DNA of 6,044 nt from Candidatus Aenigmatarchaeota archaeon (GTDB lineage: Archaea > Aenigmatarchaeota > Aenigmatarchaeia > GW2011-AR5), in assembly GCA_016198645.1 (NCBI GenBank), contig JACQIE010000070.1, positions 1 through 6,044 of the forward strand, written 5' to 3'. The notes under the pieces are model-generated. The model worked only from the letters and a program-made list of their open reading frames with translations. It was not told where the DNA came from and ran no database searches. Shown here piece after piece: positions 1-4,612 of the stretch. Position 1 is the stretch's first letter; each line of letters begins with the position of its first letter. The translations under genes were made by a program, and so were the position numbers.

Positions 1-108
1 ATATTGGCCGCTTCTGCGCCAATATCCTGACGCGTTAGTGGGCATGAAACTGTTTGAAGCGCTTCGCGCTTCGGTCAGCAGATGCCCACGACTTTTTGTG
101 CAAAGCCC
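1..108. repeat. Foldback repeat copy A, truncated by the window edge
   Basis: This is a second copy, in the opposite orientation, of the element at 4613-4713. Hairpin 1 pairs 1-8 (ATATTGGC) with 18-25 (GCCAATAT) around loop 9-17 (CGCTTCTGC). Hairpin 2 pairs 38-45 (GTGGGCAT) with 82-89 (ATGCCCAC). Its interior is about 29 nt longer than in the intact copy and contains a nested perfect hairpin, 56-62 with 66-72. The right end, 91-108, matches the 18-nt terminal repeat of the intact copy at 15 of 18 positions. The left terminal repeat would lie before position 1 and cannot be seen. There is no coding potential. The similarity, structure and end sequence are read directly; that it was once mobile is inferred from the flanking direct repeats of copy B. 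Confidence 0.88.
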
Positions 109-250
109 GTAAGTAAGGCTTTGCTGAAAAATAAGATATTGGTCGGCTTTTTGCGAGATTGGTTTCAGTTTTTACCTGTTTGCCGCCCAGTAGAACACTA
201 ATCCTTGCCTCCTAAACGCAGGCTTTCAGGTGCTGACGCGCTTGCCAGAA
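109..250. other. Intergenic stretch downstream of pcn
   Basis: No gene is supported here apart from the repeat remnant. I found no tRNA-like B-box, no C/D-box pair and no open frame of convincing length on either strand. On the minus strand, the sequence running out of pcn contains a T-rich stretch (TTATTTTTC, roughly 127-135). Archaeal polymerases can terminate at such runs, so this is a weak candidate end for the OB-fold/pcn transcript. Confidence 0.5.
117..162. repeat. Degenerate, partial foldback repeat copy C
   Basis: Starting eight bases after copy A, this stretch follows the left end of the element in the same orientation. GGCTTTGC at 117-124 matches the terminal repeat, then an A-rich stretch leads to ATATTGG at 136-142 and a diverged version of the hairpin-1 loop ending TTTTTGCG. 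The downstream half of hairpin 1 cannot be recovered, so the structure is broken. An isolated CTGACGCG at 233-240 matches the inter-hairpin spacer of copy A (27-34) and may be a further remnant, though eight bases could be chance. The start of this copy can also pair with the end of copy A (100-107 with 117-124). Confidence 0.55.
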
Positions 251-1000
251 TTACCCTTCTTCCACTCTCGGGGCAAGAATGAAAGAAAGTTCGACCTTGT
301 CCGGCACCGAAAAAGATAGCTTCATCGGATATTCGGAGGCGAGAGAAACCCGCGCCCTGTCCGAAAGCTTGCGCGCCTTCAGCATCTTCTTCATATAGTC
401 AACGGAATAGCGCGCCCGCACCGGTTCCGACACCTTTATCATGTCAAGTGAAGGGCTGGGCAGCATCTCCAGCCGCGTTGAAGACGAATCCCCCTCCGAA
501 TGAAGAATGAACATATCCTTCCTTACCGTGAAGATTATCGAGTCCCCGACAAGCTCTGCGTCTTCCACGCCGCTTGCCAGCGCCTCCGTATCAACGGCAA
601 AAGCTGTTGTGAAGCCCGACTCAAGCTTTACGAGGTCCGGCGTCTCCTCGCGGGAAACGTCTATGACGGGAAGCGTAAAGTGCCTCGAGGAATCGCCATG
701 GAAGCTTACCGATAATCCGTTGCCGTCGGCTGACATTGAAAAGCGCTCGTTCTTCGCACGACGGAGTATGTTCATGAAATTTCCCATATTGATGCCAAGC
801 TTCGCATCTTCCGCGAATTCGTATTTTTCAAAGGCGTTTTTGGAAATGAAATAGTCCACTACCGCGACAACCGCCCTGTCTGAAGCGATGAGGCGGATGC
901 CATCCTTCCCTATTATGAACTCCCCTTCGTCTATGAGCTCTGCCACAGCTTCCAGGCTATCTCTCAACAGCCGCGCATCCGCCATCTCAGCCTTAAACAT
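251..1000 (-). CDS. pcn: DNA polymerase sliding clamp (PCNA)
   Basis: Archaeal PCNA forms a ring around DNA and tethers replicative polymerase, Fen1, ligase and other PIP-box proteins. At 249 residues the length matches the family. Family-like segments occur in order: ASDRAVVAVV (39-48) in domain 1, LGINMGNFMNILRRAK (68-83), an acidic interdomain connector around 114-128, YSVDYMKKMLKA (198-209) in domain 2, and the C-terminal LAPRVEEG (242-249). The ATG lies immediately after the TAA of the upstream OB-fold gene with no gap, so the two are almost certainly cotranscribed and translationally coupled. No strong Shine-Dalgarno sequence precedes the ATG; only a GGGG run is seen about 10 nt upstream. 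Several archaea have more than one PCNA, and whether this one is homotrimeric cannot be told here. Confidence 0.97.
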   Translation of the reverse strand: MFKAEMADARLLRDSLEAVAELIDEGEFIIGKDGIRLIASDRAVVAVVDYFISKNAFEKYEFAEDAKLGINMGNFMNILRRAKNERFSMSADGNGLSVSFHGDSSRHFTLPVIDVSREETPDLVKLESGFTTAFAVDTEALASGVEDAELVGDSIIFTVRKDMFILHSEGDSSSTRLEMLPSPSLDMIKVSEPVRARYSVDYMKKMLKARKLSDRARVSLASEYPMKLSFSVPDKVELSFILAPRVEEG

Positions 1001-1309
1001 TTATGCGTTCCCCGCTGCTTTTTTGTATAACTCCATGTCAAGGGTTGACATGTCCTGCGTTACCTCCGCCCTCAGGTCGTAACCCGTTTCAAGCGGAAGA
1101 ACGCGTGCTATTATTCTCACCACGTCACCGAGCTCCGCGGGCTGCTCAGTGATTATCTCTGCCTTCGCCGAGCCGTCATCTATCACGACAGAGCCTTCAC
1201 CCTTGTCTATGACGCGGCCAAGGAGCCGGACGCGTATGTCCTTGTCCGGTGCTATGTCGGATATTTTTCTGGGAACTGCCGGGGCGCGCTTGAACTGAAA
1301 AGAATCCAT
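1001..1309 (-). CDS. Small OB-fold nucleic-acid-binding protein
   Basis: This 102-residue protein is read as a single OB-fold domain. Strand-like segments are IRVRLLGRVIDK (25-36), SVVIDDGSAKAEII (40-53), GDVVRIIARVLPLETGYDLRA (61-81, a barrel-like hairpin) and EVTQDMSTLDMELYKKA (82-98), the last turning helical. The pattern of strand, glycine, strand with an acidic turn (DDGS) is typical of the tRNA-anti/RPA type of OB-fold. It lies first in a two-gene operon with pcn, which suggests a single-strand DNA-binding or clamp-associated role in replication or repair, but no family-level function is visible. The ATG is about 27 nt from the centre of a strong TATA box, giving a leaderless start. It could instead bind RNA. 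The fold is likely; the function is inferred from context. Confidence 0.82.
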   Translation of the reverse strand: MDSFQFKRAPAVPRKISDIAPDKDIRVRLLGRVIDKGEGSVVIDDGSAKAEIITEQPAELGDVVRIIARVLPLETGYDLRAEVTQDMSTLDMELYKKAAGNA

Positions 1310-1330
1310 GCTGTAAGAATGGCGGGAATT

Positions 1331-1338
1331 TATTTATA
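1331..1338 (-). promoter_or_regulatory. TATA box of the OB-fold/pcn operon
   Basis: On the minus strand this reads TATAAATA, in the context GCTATAAATAAATT. Its upstream edge is 29 nt before the A of the OB-fold gene's ATG. The usual archaeal TATA-to-start distance therefore places transcription initiation at or next to the ATG, so a leaderless mRNA is expected for the OB-fold gene. Confidence 0.75.
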
Positions 1339-1370
1339 GCCATGCGGTTTTTCTTGCGATACTTTTCCGG

Positions 1371-1541
1371 CTACGCTTTTTTCGGCAGCTCTGCCACAGG
1401 GACGCGGGGCGCGCTTGCCGCCGGTAGCATCTTCTCCGCCCGCGCTATCATTACGGAACCGCAGCGCGGGCAGGGGCAGTAATCGTAGCCGAGCTTTTCG
1501 GCTTCCCCGCATCTCCCGCAAATAACGTTTGCCTCAAACAT
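1371..1541 (-). CDS. 56-residue zinc-ribbon protein
   Basis: The protein starts MFEANVICGRCG and carries cysteines at 8, 11, 22, 24 and 27, in the pattern CGRC, ten residues, CPCPRCG. This is a classic rubredoxin-like zinc ribbon with two CxxC knuckles and one extra cysteine. The C-terminal half (about 38-56) is rich in alanine and proline and ends in a short basic ELPKKA tail. Such small archaeal zinc ribbons are often nucleic-acid or translation associated, but this one shows no diagnostic family signature, so no function is assigned. It is too short for most gene finders. A promoter-like A/T stretch lies about 26 nt before the ATG. The gene is followed by the separate promoter of the OB-fold/pcn operon. 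Confidence 0.8.
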   Translation of the reverse strand: MFEANVICGRCGEAEKLGYDYCPCPRCGSVMIARAEKMLPAASAPRVPVAELPKKA

Positions 1542-1559
1542 AGAACATCGTCAAGAAAT

Positions 1560-1568
1560 AAAAGTTTA
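1560..1568 (-). promoter_or_regulatory. Weak TATA-like box of the 56-residue zinc-ribbon gene
   Basis: The minus strand reads TAAACTTTT within CTTAAACTTTTATTTC. Its upstream edge is about 27 nt before the ATG at 1541, the spacing seen for other leaderless starts in this window. The box is a poorer match than the others. Confidence 0.45.
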
Positions 1569-1586
1569 AGTGTGAAAAAAGAAAAG

Positions 1587-1670
1587 TCATTCCTCATCTT
1601 CGCTGTCTTCGCTGTCTTCGTCTTCGTTTTCATCGTCATCGAAGTCTTCATCGTCGCTTTGAAATCCCAT
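1587..1670 (-). CDS. Putative 27-residue acidic peptide
   Basis: The reading is MGFQSDDEDF followed by a run of D, E, N and S only, ending SEDSEDEE before a TGA stop. The C-terminal part is built from a repeated nine-base SED-coding unit. What supports it as real is the start: GAGGTGA lies five bases before the ATG, the best Shine-Dalgarno match in the window, and a good TATA box is placed to give a leader of about 28 nt. A T-rich stretch (CTTTTCTTTTTTC) follows the stop and could terminate transcription. The function is unknown; a polyacidic peptide could bind basic proteins such as histones, or metal ions. The opposite strand reads as a 41-residue hydrophobic peptide (1572-1697), so strand choice is not certain. 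Confidence 0.5.
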   Translation of the reverse strand: MGFQSDDEDFDDDENEDEDSEDSEDEE

Positions 1671-1675
1671 CAACG

Positions 1676-1682
1676 TCACCTC
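1676..1682 (-). promoter_or_regulatory. Shine-Dalgarno site of the acidic peptide gene
   Basis: On the minus strand GAGGTGA ends five bases before the ATG at 1670. It is complementary to the anti-Shine-Dalgarno core (CACCTC) at the 16S rRNA 3' end. It stands out because the neighbouring genes appear leaderless and lack such a site. Confidence 0.6.
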
Positions 1683-1717
1683 GCTTCAGACTATTGAGTC
1701 TTTAGTCATAGAATAAA

Positions 1718-1725
1718 TATTTAAA
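1718..1725. promoter_or_regulatory. TATA box between divergent genes
   Basis: The minus strand reads TTTAAATA, identical to the box before the zinc-ribbon gene at 4400-4576. It predicts a minus-strand start near 1698, leaving a short leader that contains the Shine-Dalgarno site. The surrounding AATATTTAAA is nearly palindromic and may also serve the plus-strand gene at 1774, where it would give a leader of about 30 nt. No better-placed plus-strand box is visible; the closer GGTTTTTCC at 1743-1751 is a poor match. Confidence 0.55.
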
Positions 1726-1773
1726 CCCATGCTAAACGGAAAGGTTTTTCCCGTCCGGCTGCGATAACGTCAT

Positions 1774-2145
1774 ATGGTCGCGGACGAGCTGTTCTTTGCC
1801 GTAATTGCCATAGCCGTAGCCGCCGTTATATTATATCTCGTTGAACGAAGCCATGCCGCCTCGCTACGCACGACCTTGTCGGACTCGCGTTTCCAGAACC
1901 GCAGCCTTTCCGTGAAATACGGAAAGATGAGCGAGCAGTTCTTTCCTTTTCTCAATTCGTACCCATACGACCGCCAGAACTTCCGCTTCATCGGCTCCCC
2001 GATAGACGGCGTCCAGTTCAACAACGACCGCATAGTTTTCGTCGAATTCAAGACCAGCGAATCTTCACTCTCGGAAGTGCAGAAGAAGATTAGGGAGTTG
2101 GTAAAAGGCGGCAAAGTGGAGTTCCGGGAAATAAGAATAAAGTGA
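1774..2145 (+). CDS. Membrane-anchored Holliday-junction-resolvase-like endonuclease
   Basis: The 123-residue protein matches the archaeal family described as an endonuclease distantly related to the archaeal Holliday junction resolvase (Endonuc_Holl, COG4741). A single hydrophobic segment (about 6-23) should anchor it in the membrane. It is followed by a helical linker with basic residues (25-51), then the nuclease-like core. The core shows FIGSPIDGVQF (72-82) with D78, IVFVEFKT (87-94) with E91 and K93, and SLSEVQKKIRELV (98-110). Together D78, E91 and K93 form a PD-(D/E)XK catalytic signature. The family relation is recognised; activity and substrate are not established by sequence. A membrane-tethered nuclease near replication genes is unusual and could act on incoming or membrane-associated DNA, which is inference. 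It is transcribed divergently from the acidic peptide gene, and T5 follows the stop. Confidence 0.88.
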   Translation: MVADELFFAVIAIAVAAVILYLVERSHAASLRTTLSDSRFQNRSLSVKYGKMSEQFFPFLNSYPYDRQNFRFIGSPIDGVQFNNDRIVFVEFKTSESSLSEVQKKIRELVKGGKVEFREIRIK

Positions 2146-2150
2146 TTTTT
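2146..2150 (+). terminator. T-run after the nuclease-like gene
   Basis: TTTTT directly follows the TGA stop and precedes CTGCGC. Archaeal RNA polymerase can terminate at short T-runs without a hairpin. No supporting stem is present, so this is tentative. Confidence 0.35.
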
Positions 2151-2218
2151 CTGCGCAAAAACTGCGTTTAGTAAACCTGAATCAATAAGGATGTCTTCTG
2201 CTATAGCAATGGATTACA

Positions 2219-2257
2219 GCAAGTGACAGAAGTATTCATATAAGATTCTGTCCTTGC
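2219..2257. repeat. Imperfect inverted repeat in an A/T-rich gap
   Basis: GCAAGTGACAGAA (2219-2231) pairs with TTCTGTCCTTGC (2246-2257) apart from one bulged T, around a 14-nt loop. The downstream arm continues CTATA, so TTGCTATA (2254-2261) can also pair with TATAGCAA at 2202-2209, competing with the proximal half of the first stem. TGCTATAGCA at 2199-2208 is itself a 10-bp palindrome. No gene, tRNA or known riboswitch is recognised between 2146 and 2311. Confidence 0.6.
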
Positions 2258-2265
2258 TATAAGGA

Positions 2266-2301
2266 GATGACATTAGAAACTGTCTGAAAACTAATGTCGT
2301 C
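2266..2301. repeat. 11-bp hairpin downstream of the orphan gene
   Basis: GATGACATTAG (2266-2276) pairs with CTAATGTCGTC (2291-2301) through 11 pairs, one of them G-U when read as plus-strand RNA, around a 14-nt loop. On the minus strand it lies 10 nt past the stop of the 77-residue gene. It could be a processing or termination structure, although no T-run follows on that strand. It contains GATGA and CTGA strings, but these are not arranged as a C/D-box RNA. Confidence 0.6.
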
Positions 2302-2311
2302 GACTATAGAA

Positions 2312-2545
2312 TCACTGTTCAACAAAAACCGTGAACTCCGGACAAATCGGCAGAGAGCATTGCCAACCTTTCCCATAAGTTACTAAAACATAAGGTTCCT
2401 TATCGCCTTCTGGTGCTTTTTCCAGAATTCCCCATGGTGAGGTATGTATAACGTTATTCACATATGCAAAGAACGCATGTGAACCCACGTAATTTTGTAA
2501 ATCTGTATATGGCACACCAACGTACCCGACATGCCGTATTTCCAT
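2312..2545 (-). CDS. Hypothetical 77-residue protein, orphan
   Basis: I do not recognise this protein. It begins MEIRHVGYVGVPYTDL and has no hydrophobic segment long enough for a membrane helix. It is rich in aromatic residues, V, G and P, with two cysteines (CSLPIC) near the C-terminus, which suggests a small beta-rich fold. A YGKGW motif precedes them. The frame is open five codons further to a TTG at 2560, but the ATG at 2545 is preferred because a TATA-like box lies 28 nt before it, giving a leaderless start. The gene and its surroundings look A/T-richer than the flanking genes, which hints at recent acquisition. The terminal partial gene of the window shares the GKGW motif and 15 identical bases with it. 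Confidence 0.6.
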   Translation of the reverse strand: MEIRHVGYVGVPYTDLQNYVGSHAFFAYVNNVIHTSPWGILEKAPEGDKEPYVLVTYGKGWQCSLPICPEFTVFVEQ

Positions 2546-2565
2546 GAATTTATCATTCAAGTTAA

Positions 2566-2573
2566 CTATTTAA
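2566..2573 (-). promoter_or_regulatory. TATA-like box of the 77-residue gene
   Basis: The minus strand reads TTAAATAG within GAGTTAAATAGTTAAC. Its upstream edge is 28 nt before the ATG at 2545, matching the spacing of the strong OB-fold operon promoter. It lies in the short gap after the pyrG stop codon, so this gene probably has its own promoter rather than relying on pyrG read-through. Confidence 0.55.
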
Positions 2574-2587
2574 CTCTTTTTTCGTCT

Positions 2588-4294
2588 TTACTTCCCCCGT
2601 TTCAAACACGCCTCAACGAAGCCGAGAAAAAGCGGCGCCGGATTCTCCAGTCGTGATTTGAATTCGGGATGCGCCTGCGTGCCGACAAAGAAAGGATGAT
2701 TGGGCAGCTCCATGAATTCCATGAGCTTCACGCCGCTTTCAGTCACGTGGAACCCGGGGAACGCCATTCCCGCTTTCTCAAGCCTCTCCACGTAGTCCGG
2801 ATTCACCTCAAACCTGTGGCGGTGGCGCTCCAGCACTATATTCTCTCCCTTGGTCTTTCCCATTCTTGATTTTTCCAGATTCCTTGCAGCCACAGCGTCC
2901 GCTGCCAGCCGCCCCGTCTTCTTGTACAGGTCAAAAATCTTTGACTGTCTTAATGTCGCGCCGTAGCTTCCGAGCCTCATCGTCGCGCCGTAGCGCGACG
3001 TCGCCAGAATCGCTTTTTGCTCCGGCAGTATGTCTATCACCGGGTCGCTGCACGACGGCGCGACTTCCGTCGTATTCGCATCCATGTTGCACACGTTTCT
3101 GGCGTATTCAACCACTGCCAGCTGCATGCCGTAGCACAAGCCGAGATAAGGAATATTGTTCTTTCTTGCAAACTCTATAGCGTTTATTTTTCCTTCCACG
3201 CCCGACGAGCCGAAGCCGCCGGGTATTATTATGCCGTCATAATCGTTAAGCGCGTTGAGATTATTATTGTTTTCCATTTTCTTGGAGTCTATCCAGTGTA
3301 TCCTGATGCCCGCGCCCGCATTGGCACCGGCGTGATCCAGCGACTGGTTTATAGAAACGTAAGAATCCGCCAGGCTGTAATTTCCTATATCCACGTATTT
3401 GCCGACTATCGCAACGTCCACGAGCCTCTTCGGGGAAGTTATGCCGTCCACAAGCTTCCTCCATTCCGTCCAGTCGCCTTTCGCCTTCGGCGTCACGCCG
3501 AGCCGCTTCATAAGCTTCTCGCCCAGCTTCTCCCTCTCAAAGTTCAGCGGCACCTCGTAGATGCTCTTCACATCCGGCGCAGCTATTATGTTCTCCGCGG
3601 GTATGTTGGCATAAAGCCCTATCTTCTTCTTCCTCACGTCATCCACGGGCTCGGTGGAGCGGCACAGGACAAAGTCCACGTATATGCCGTTCTCATTGAG
3701 CATGCGTATAGCTTGCTGCGTTGGCTTGGATTTCATCTCCCCGATGTTCGGGGGCACCGGCATGTAGCTGACAAGGACATGCGCCACGTTTATCCGCCCG
3801 AGTTCAACTTCCATGCTCTTCGCGGCGAAAAGGAACGGTATGTTCTCGTAGTCTCCTGCGGTCCCGCCTATCTCTACGACCGCGAAATCATAGCTTTTGG
3901 CTGCATCGTATATGCGGCGCTTTATCTCGTCGGGAATATGCGGGATGAACTGGACGGTCTCGCCAAGGTATTCACCGTTGCGCTCGCGGTCTATCACTGC
4001 CTTGTAGACCTGCCCGGTTGTTATATTATTCTTCTTCGGGATGGTCTGGTTCAGGAACCGCTCATAATTGCCAAGGTCCTGGTCTATTTCCCCGCCGTCG
4101 TCCGTAACCCATACTTCCCCGTGCTCTGTCGGGCGCAGCGTGCCTGCGTCATAGTTTATGTAAGGGTCTATCTTCACCGCTGTAACCGAGAATCCGCGCT
4201 CCTTGAGAATCTTTGCGATGGACGCCGTCGCGATGCCCTTGCCCACTCCAGAAATAACTCCGCCTGTTACAATTATGTACTTTGTCTGCGACAC
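2588..4294 (-). CDS. pyrG: CTP synthase (glutamine-hydrolysing)
   Basis: CTP synthase makes CTP from UTP, ATP and glutamine. The N-terminal synthetase domain shows GGVISGVGKG (11-20, nucleotide-binding loop), HGEVWVTDDGGEIDQDLGNYE in the substrate and metal region, and VEIGGTAGD. The C-terminal glutamine amidotransferase domain shows PGGFG, nucleophile C387 in GLCYGMQ, ERHRHR (489-494) and the H542/E544 pair in AHPE. The frame stays open upstream to a GTG at 4330, but a TATA box lies inside that extension. The GTG at 4294 is therefore preferred, giving MSQTKYIIVTGG and 568 residues. That is longer than the usual 530-550, mainly because about 24 extra residues separate MRLG (439-442) from ERHRHR. 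All catalytic residues are kept. The gene appears monocistronic. Confidence 0.98.
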   Translation of the reverse strand: MSQTKYIIVTGGVISGVGKGIATASIAKILKERGFSVTAVKIDPYINYDAGTLRPTEHGEVWVTDDGGEIDQDLGNYERFLNQTIPKKNNITTGQVYKAVIDRERNGEYLGETVQFIPHIPDEIKRRIYDAAKSYDFAVVEIGGTAGDYENIPFLFAAKSMEVELGRINVAHVLVSYMPVPPNIGEMKSKPTQQAIRMLNENGIYVDFVLCRSTEPVDDVRKKKIGLYANIPAENIIAAPDVKSIYEVPLNFEREKLGEKLMKRLGVTPKAKGDWTEWRKLVDGITSPKRLVDVAIVGKYVDIGNYSLADSYVSINQSLDHAGANAGAGIRIHWIDSKKMENNNNLNALNDYDGIIIPGGFGSSGVEGKINAIEFARKNNIPYLGLCYGMQLAVVEYARNVCNMDANTTEVAPSCSDPVIDILPEQKAILATSRYGATMRLGSYGATLRQSKIFDLYKKTGRLAADAVAARNLEKSRMGKTKGENIVLERHRHRFEVNPDYVERLEKAGMAFPGFHVTESGVKLMEFMELPNHPFFVGTQAHPEFKSRLENPAPLFLGFVEACLKRGK

Positions 4295-4312
4295 TATTCC
4301 ATTGAACACAAA

Positions 4313-4320
4313 AGTATAAA
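4313..4320 (-). promoter_or_regulatory. TATA box of pyrG
   Basis: The minus strand reads TTTATACT within GCTTTTATACTTTTG. Its upstream edge is 26 nt before the GTG at 4294, so a leaderless transcript starting at or near that codon is expected. Because the box lies within the longest open frame, it argues against the start at 4330. Confidence 0.65.
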
Positions 4321-4372
4321 AGCATTGCACGAATTGCCGGAATCACGGATTATAATTGACGGAATTAAATCC

Positions 4373-4392
4373 AAAAAGCCGCAGCTCGCGGC
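4373..4392 (-). terminator. Hairpin and T-run terminator of the 58-residue zinc-ribbon gene
   Basis: On the minus strand a GCCGC/GCGGC stem (5 bp, loop GAGCT) is followed directly by TTTTT. It begins 8 nt after the stop codon of the zinc-ribbon gene and separates it from pyrG, which has its own promoter. The stem is short, but its position and the T-run fit an intrinsic terminator. Confidence 0.55.
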
Positions 4393-4399
4393 AATAAAA

Positions 4400-4576
4400 T
4401 CAGATTATCTTCACCATGTTAAGAGTGCTGCACAACGGGCACTTGAGCGTCTTGTACGAGCACTCAAAACTGCATGCGTCGCATTTCCACGCTTCCAGAT
4501 GCACTTTGTTATACTTCGATTTTTTCTTTACTGCCTTATCTGCCACTTTATCACCGAGGAAGAACCCAACATACAC
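4400..4576 (-). CDS. 58-residue zinc-ribbon protein
   Basis: The protein has a basic, lysine-rich N-terminal half (KAVKKKSKYNK, about 14-24) and a C-terminal zinc ribbon: WKCDAC (30-35) and LKCPLC (44-49), with an extra C39 between the knuckles. The fold is clear; the partner is unknown, although basic zinc-ribbon microproteins often bind RNA or DNA. The frame is open upstream to a GTG at 4654, but those 26 extra residues mostly come from the inserted repeat element and run across the TATA box. The GTG at 4576 is therefore preferred. It sits 22-24 nt from the box edge, slightly closer than for the other genes here, so the exact start is uncertain. It is transcribed divergently from the reductase gene and ends at its own terminator. 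Confidence 0.7.
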   Translation of the reverse strand: MYVGFFLGDKVADKAVKKKSKYNKVHLEAWKCDACSFECSYKTLKCPLCSTLNMVKII

Positions 4577-4590
4577 TATATCGTTCCCGG

Positions 4591-4598
4591 TATTTAAA
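4591..4598 (-). promoter_or_regulatory. TATA box of the 58-residue zinc-ribbon gene
   Basis: The minus strand reads TTTAAATA, identical to the box at 1718-1725. It lies just outside the left flanking repeat of the inserted element, so the core promoter survived the insertion. Any upstream activator site would have been displaced by about 108 bp. Confidence 0.6.
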
Positions 4599-4605
4599 GG
4601 CGCTC

Positions 4606-4612
4606 GGCTCGC
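4606..4612. repeat. Left 7-bp direct repeat, putative target-site duplication
   Basis: GGCTCGC lies directly outside the left terminal inverted repeat of copy B and is repeated in the same orientation at 4714-4720. Because the flanks are direct and not inverted, they are not an extension of the stem. This is the footprint expected from a staggered-cut insertion. Confidence 0.7.

Noticed and set aside
1..162. CRISPR array
   Set aside because: The repeats here are long, structured and irregular in spacing. There are no uniform spacers and no cas genes.
109..250. tRNA gene downstream of pcn
   Set aside because: No acceptor-stem pairing, B-box sequence or anticodon arm could be found on either strand.
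1770..2114. 114-residue minus-strand frame over the nuclease-like gene
   Set aside because: It is a shadow of a recognised plus-strand gene and has no family features.
2266..2301. C/D-box small RNA
   Set aside because: GATGA and CTGA strings occur, but C, D' and D boxes are not correctly ordered or spaced and the region is better explained as a hairpin.
4295..4330. N-terminal extension of CTP synthase to the GTG at 4330
   Set aside because: A TATA box at 4313-4320 lies inside it, and homologues start just before the KYIIVTGG segment.
3017..4597. 526-residue plus-strand open frame opposite pyrG
   Set aside because: It lies antisense to a certain CTP synthase gene, has no family signature, and is rich in H, R, Y and V as expected from reading a biased codon pattern backwards.
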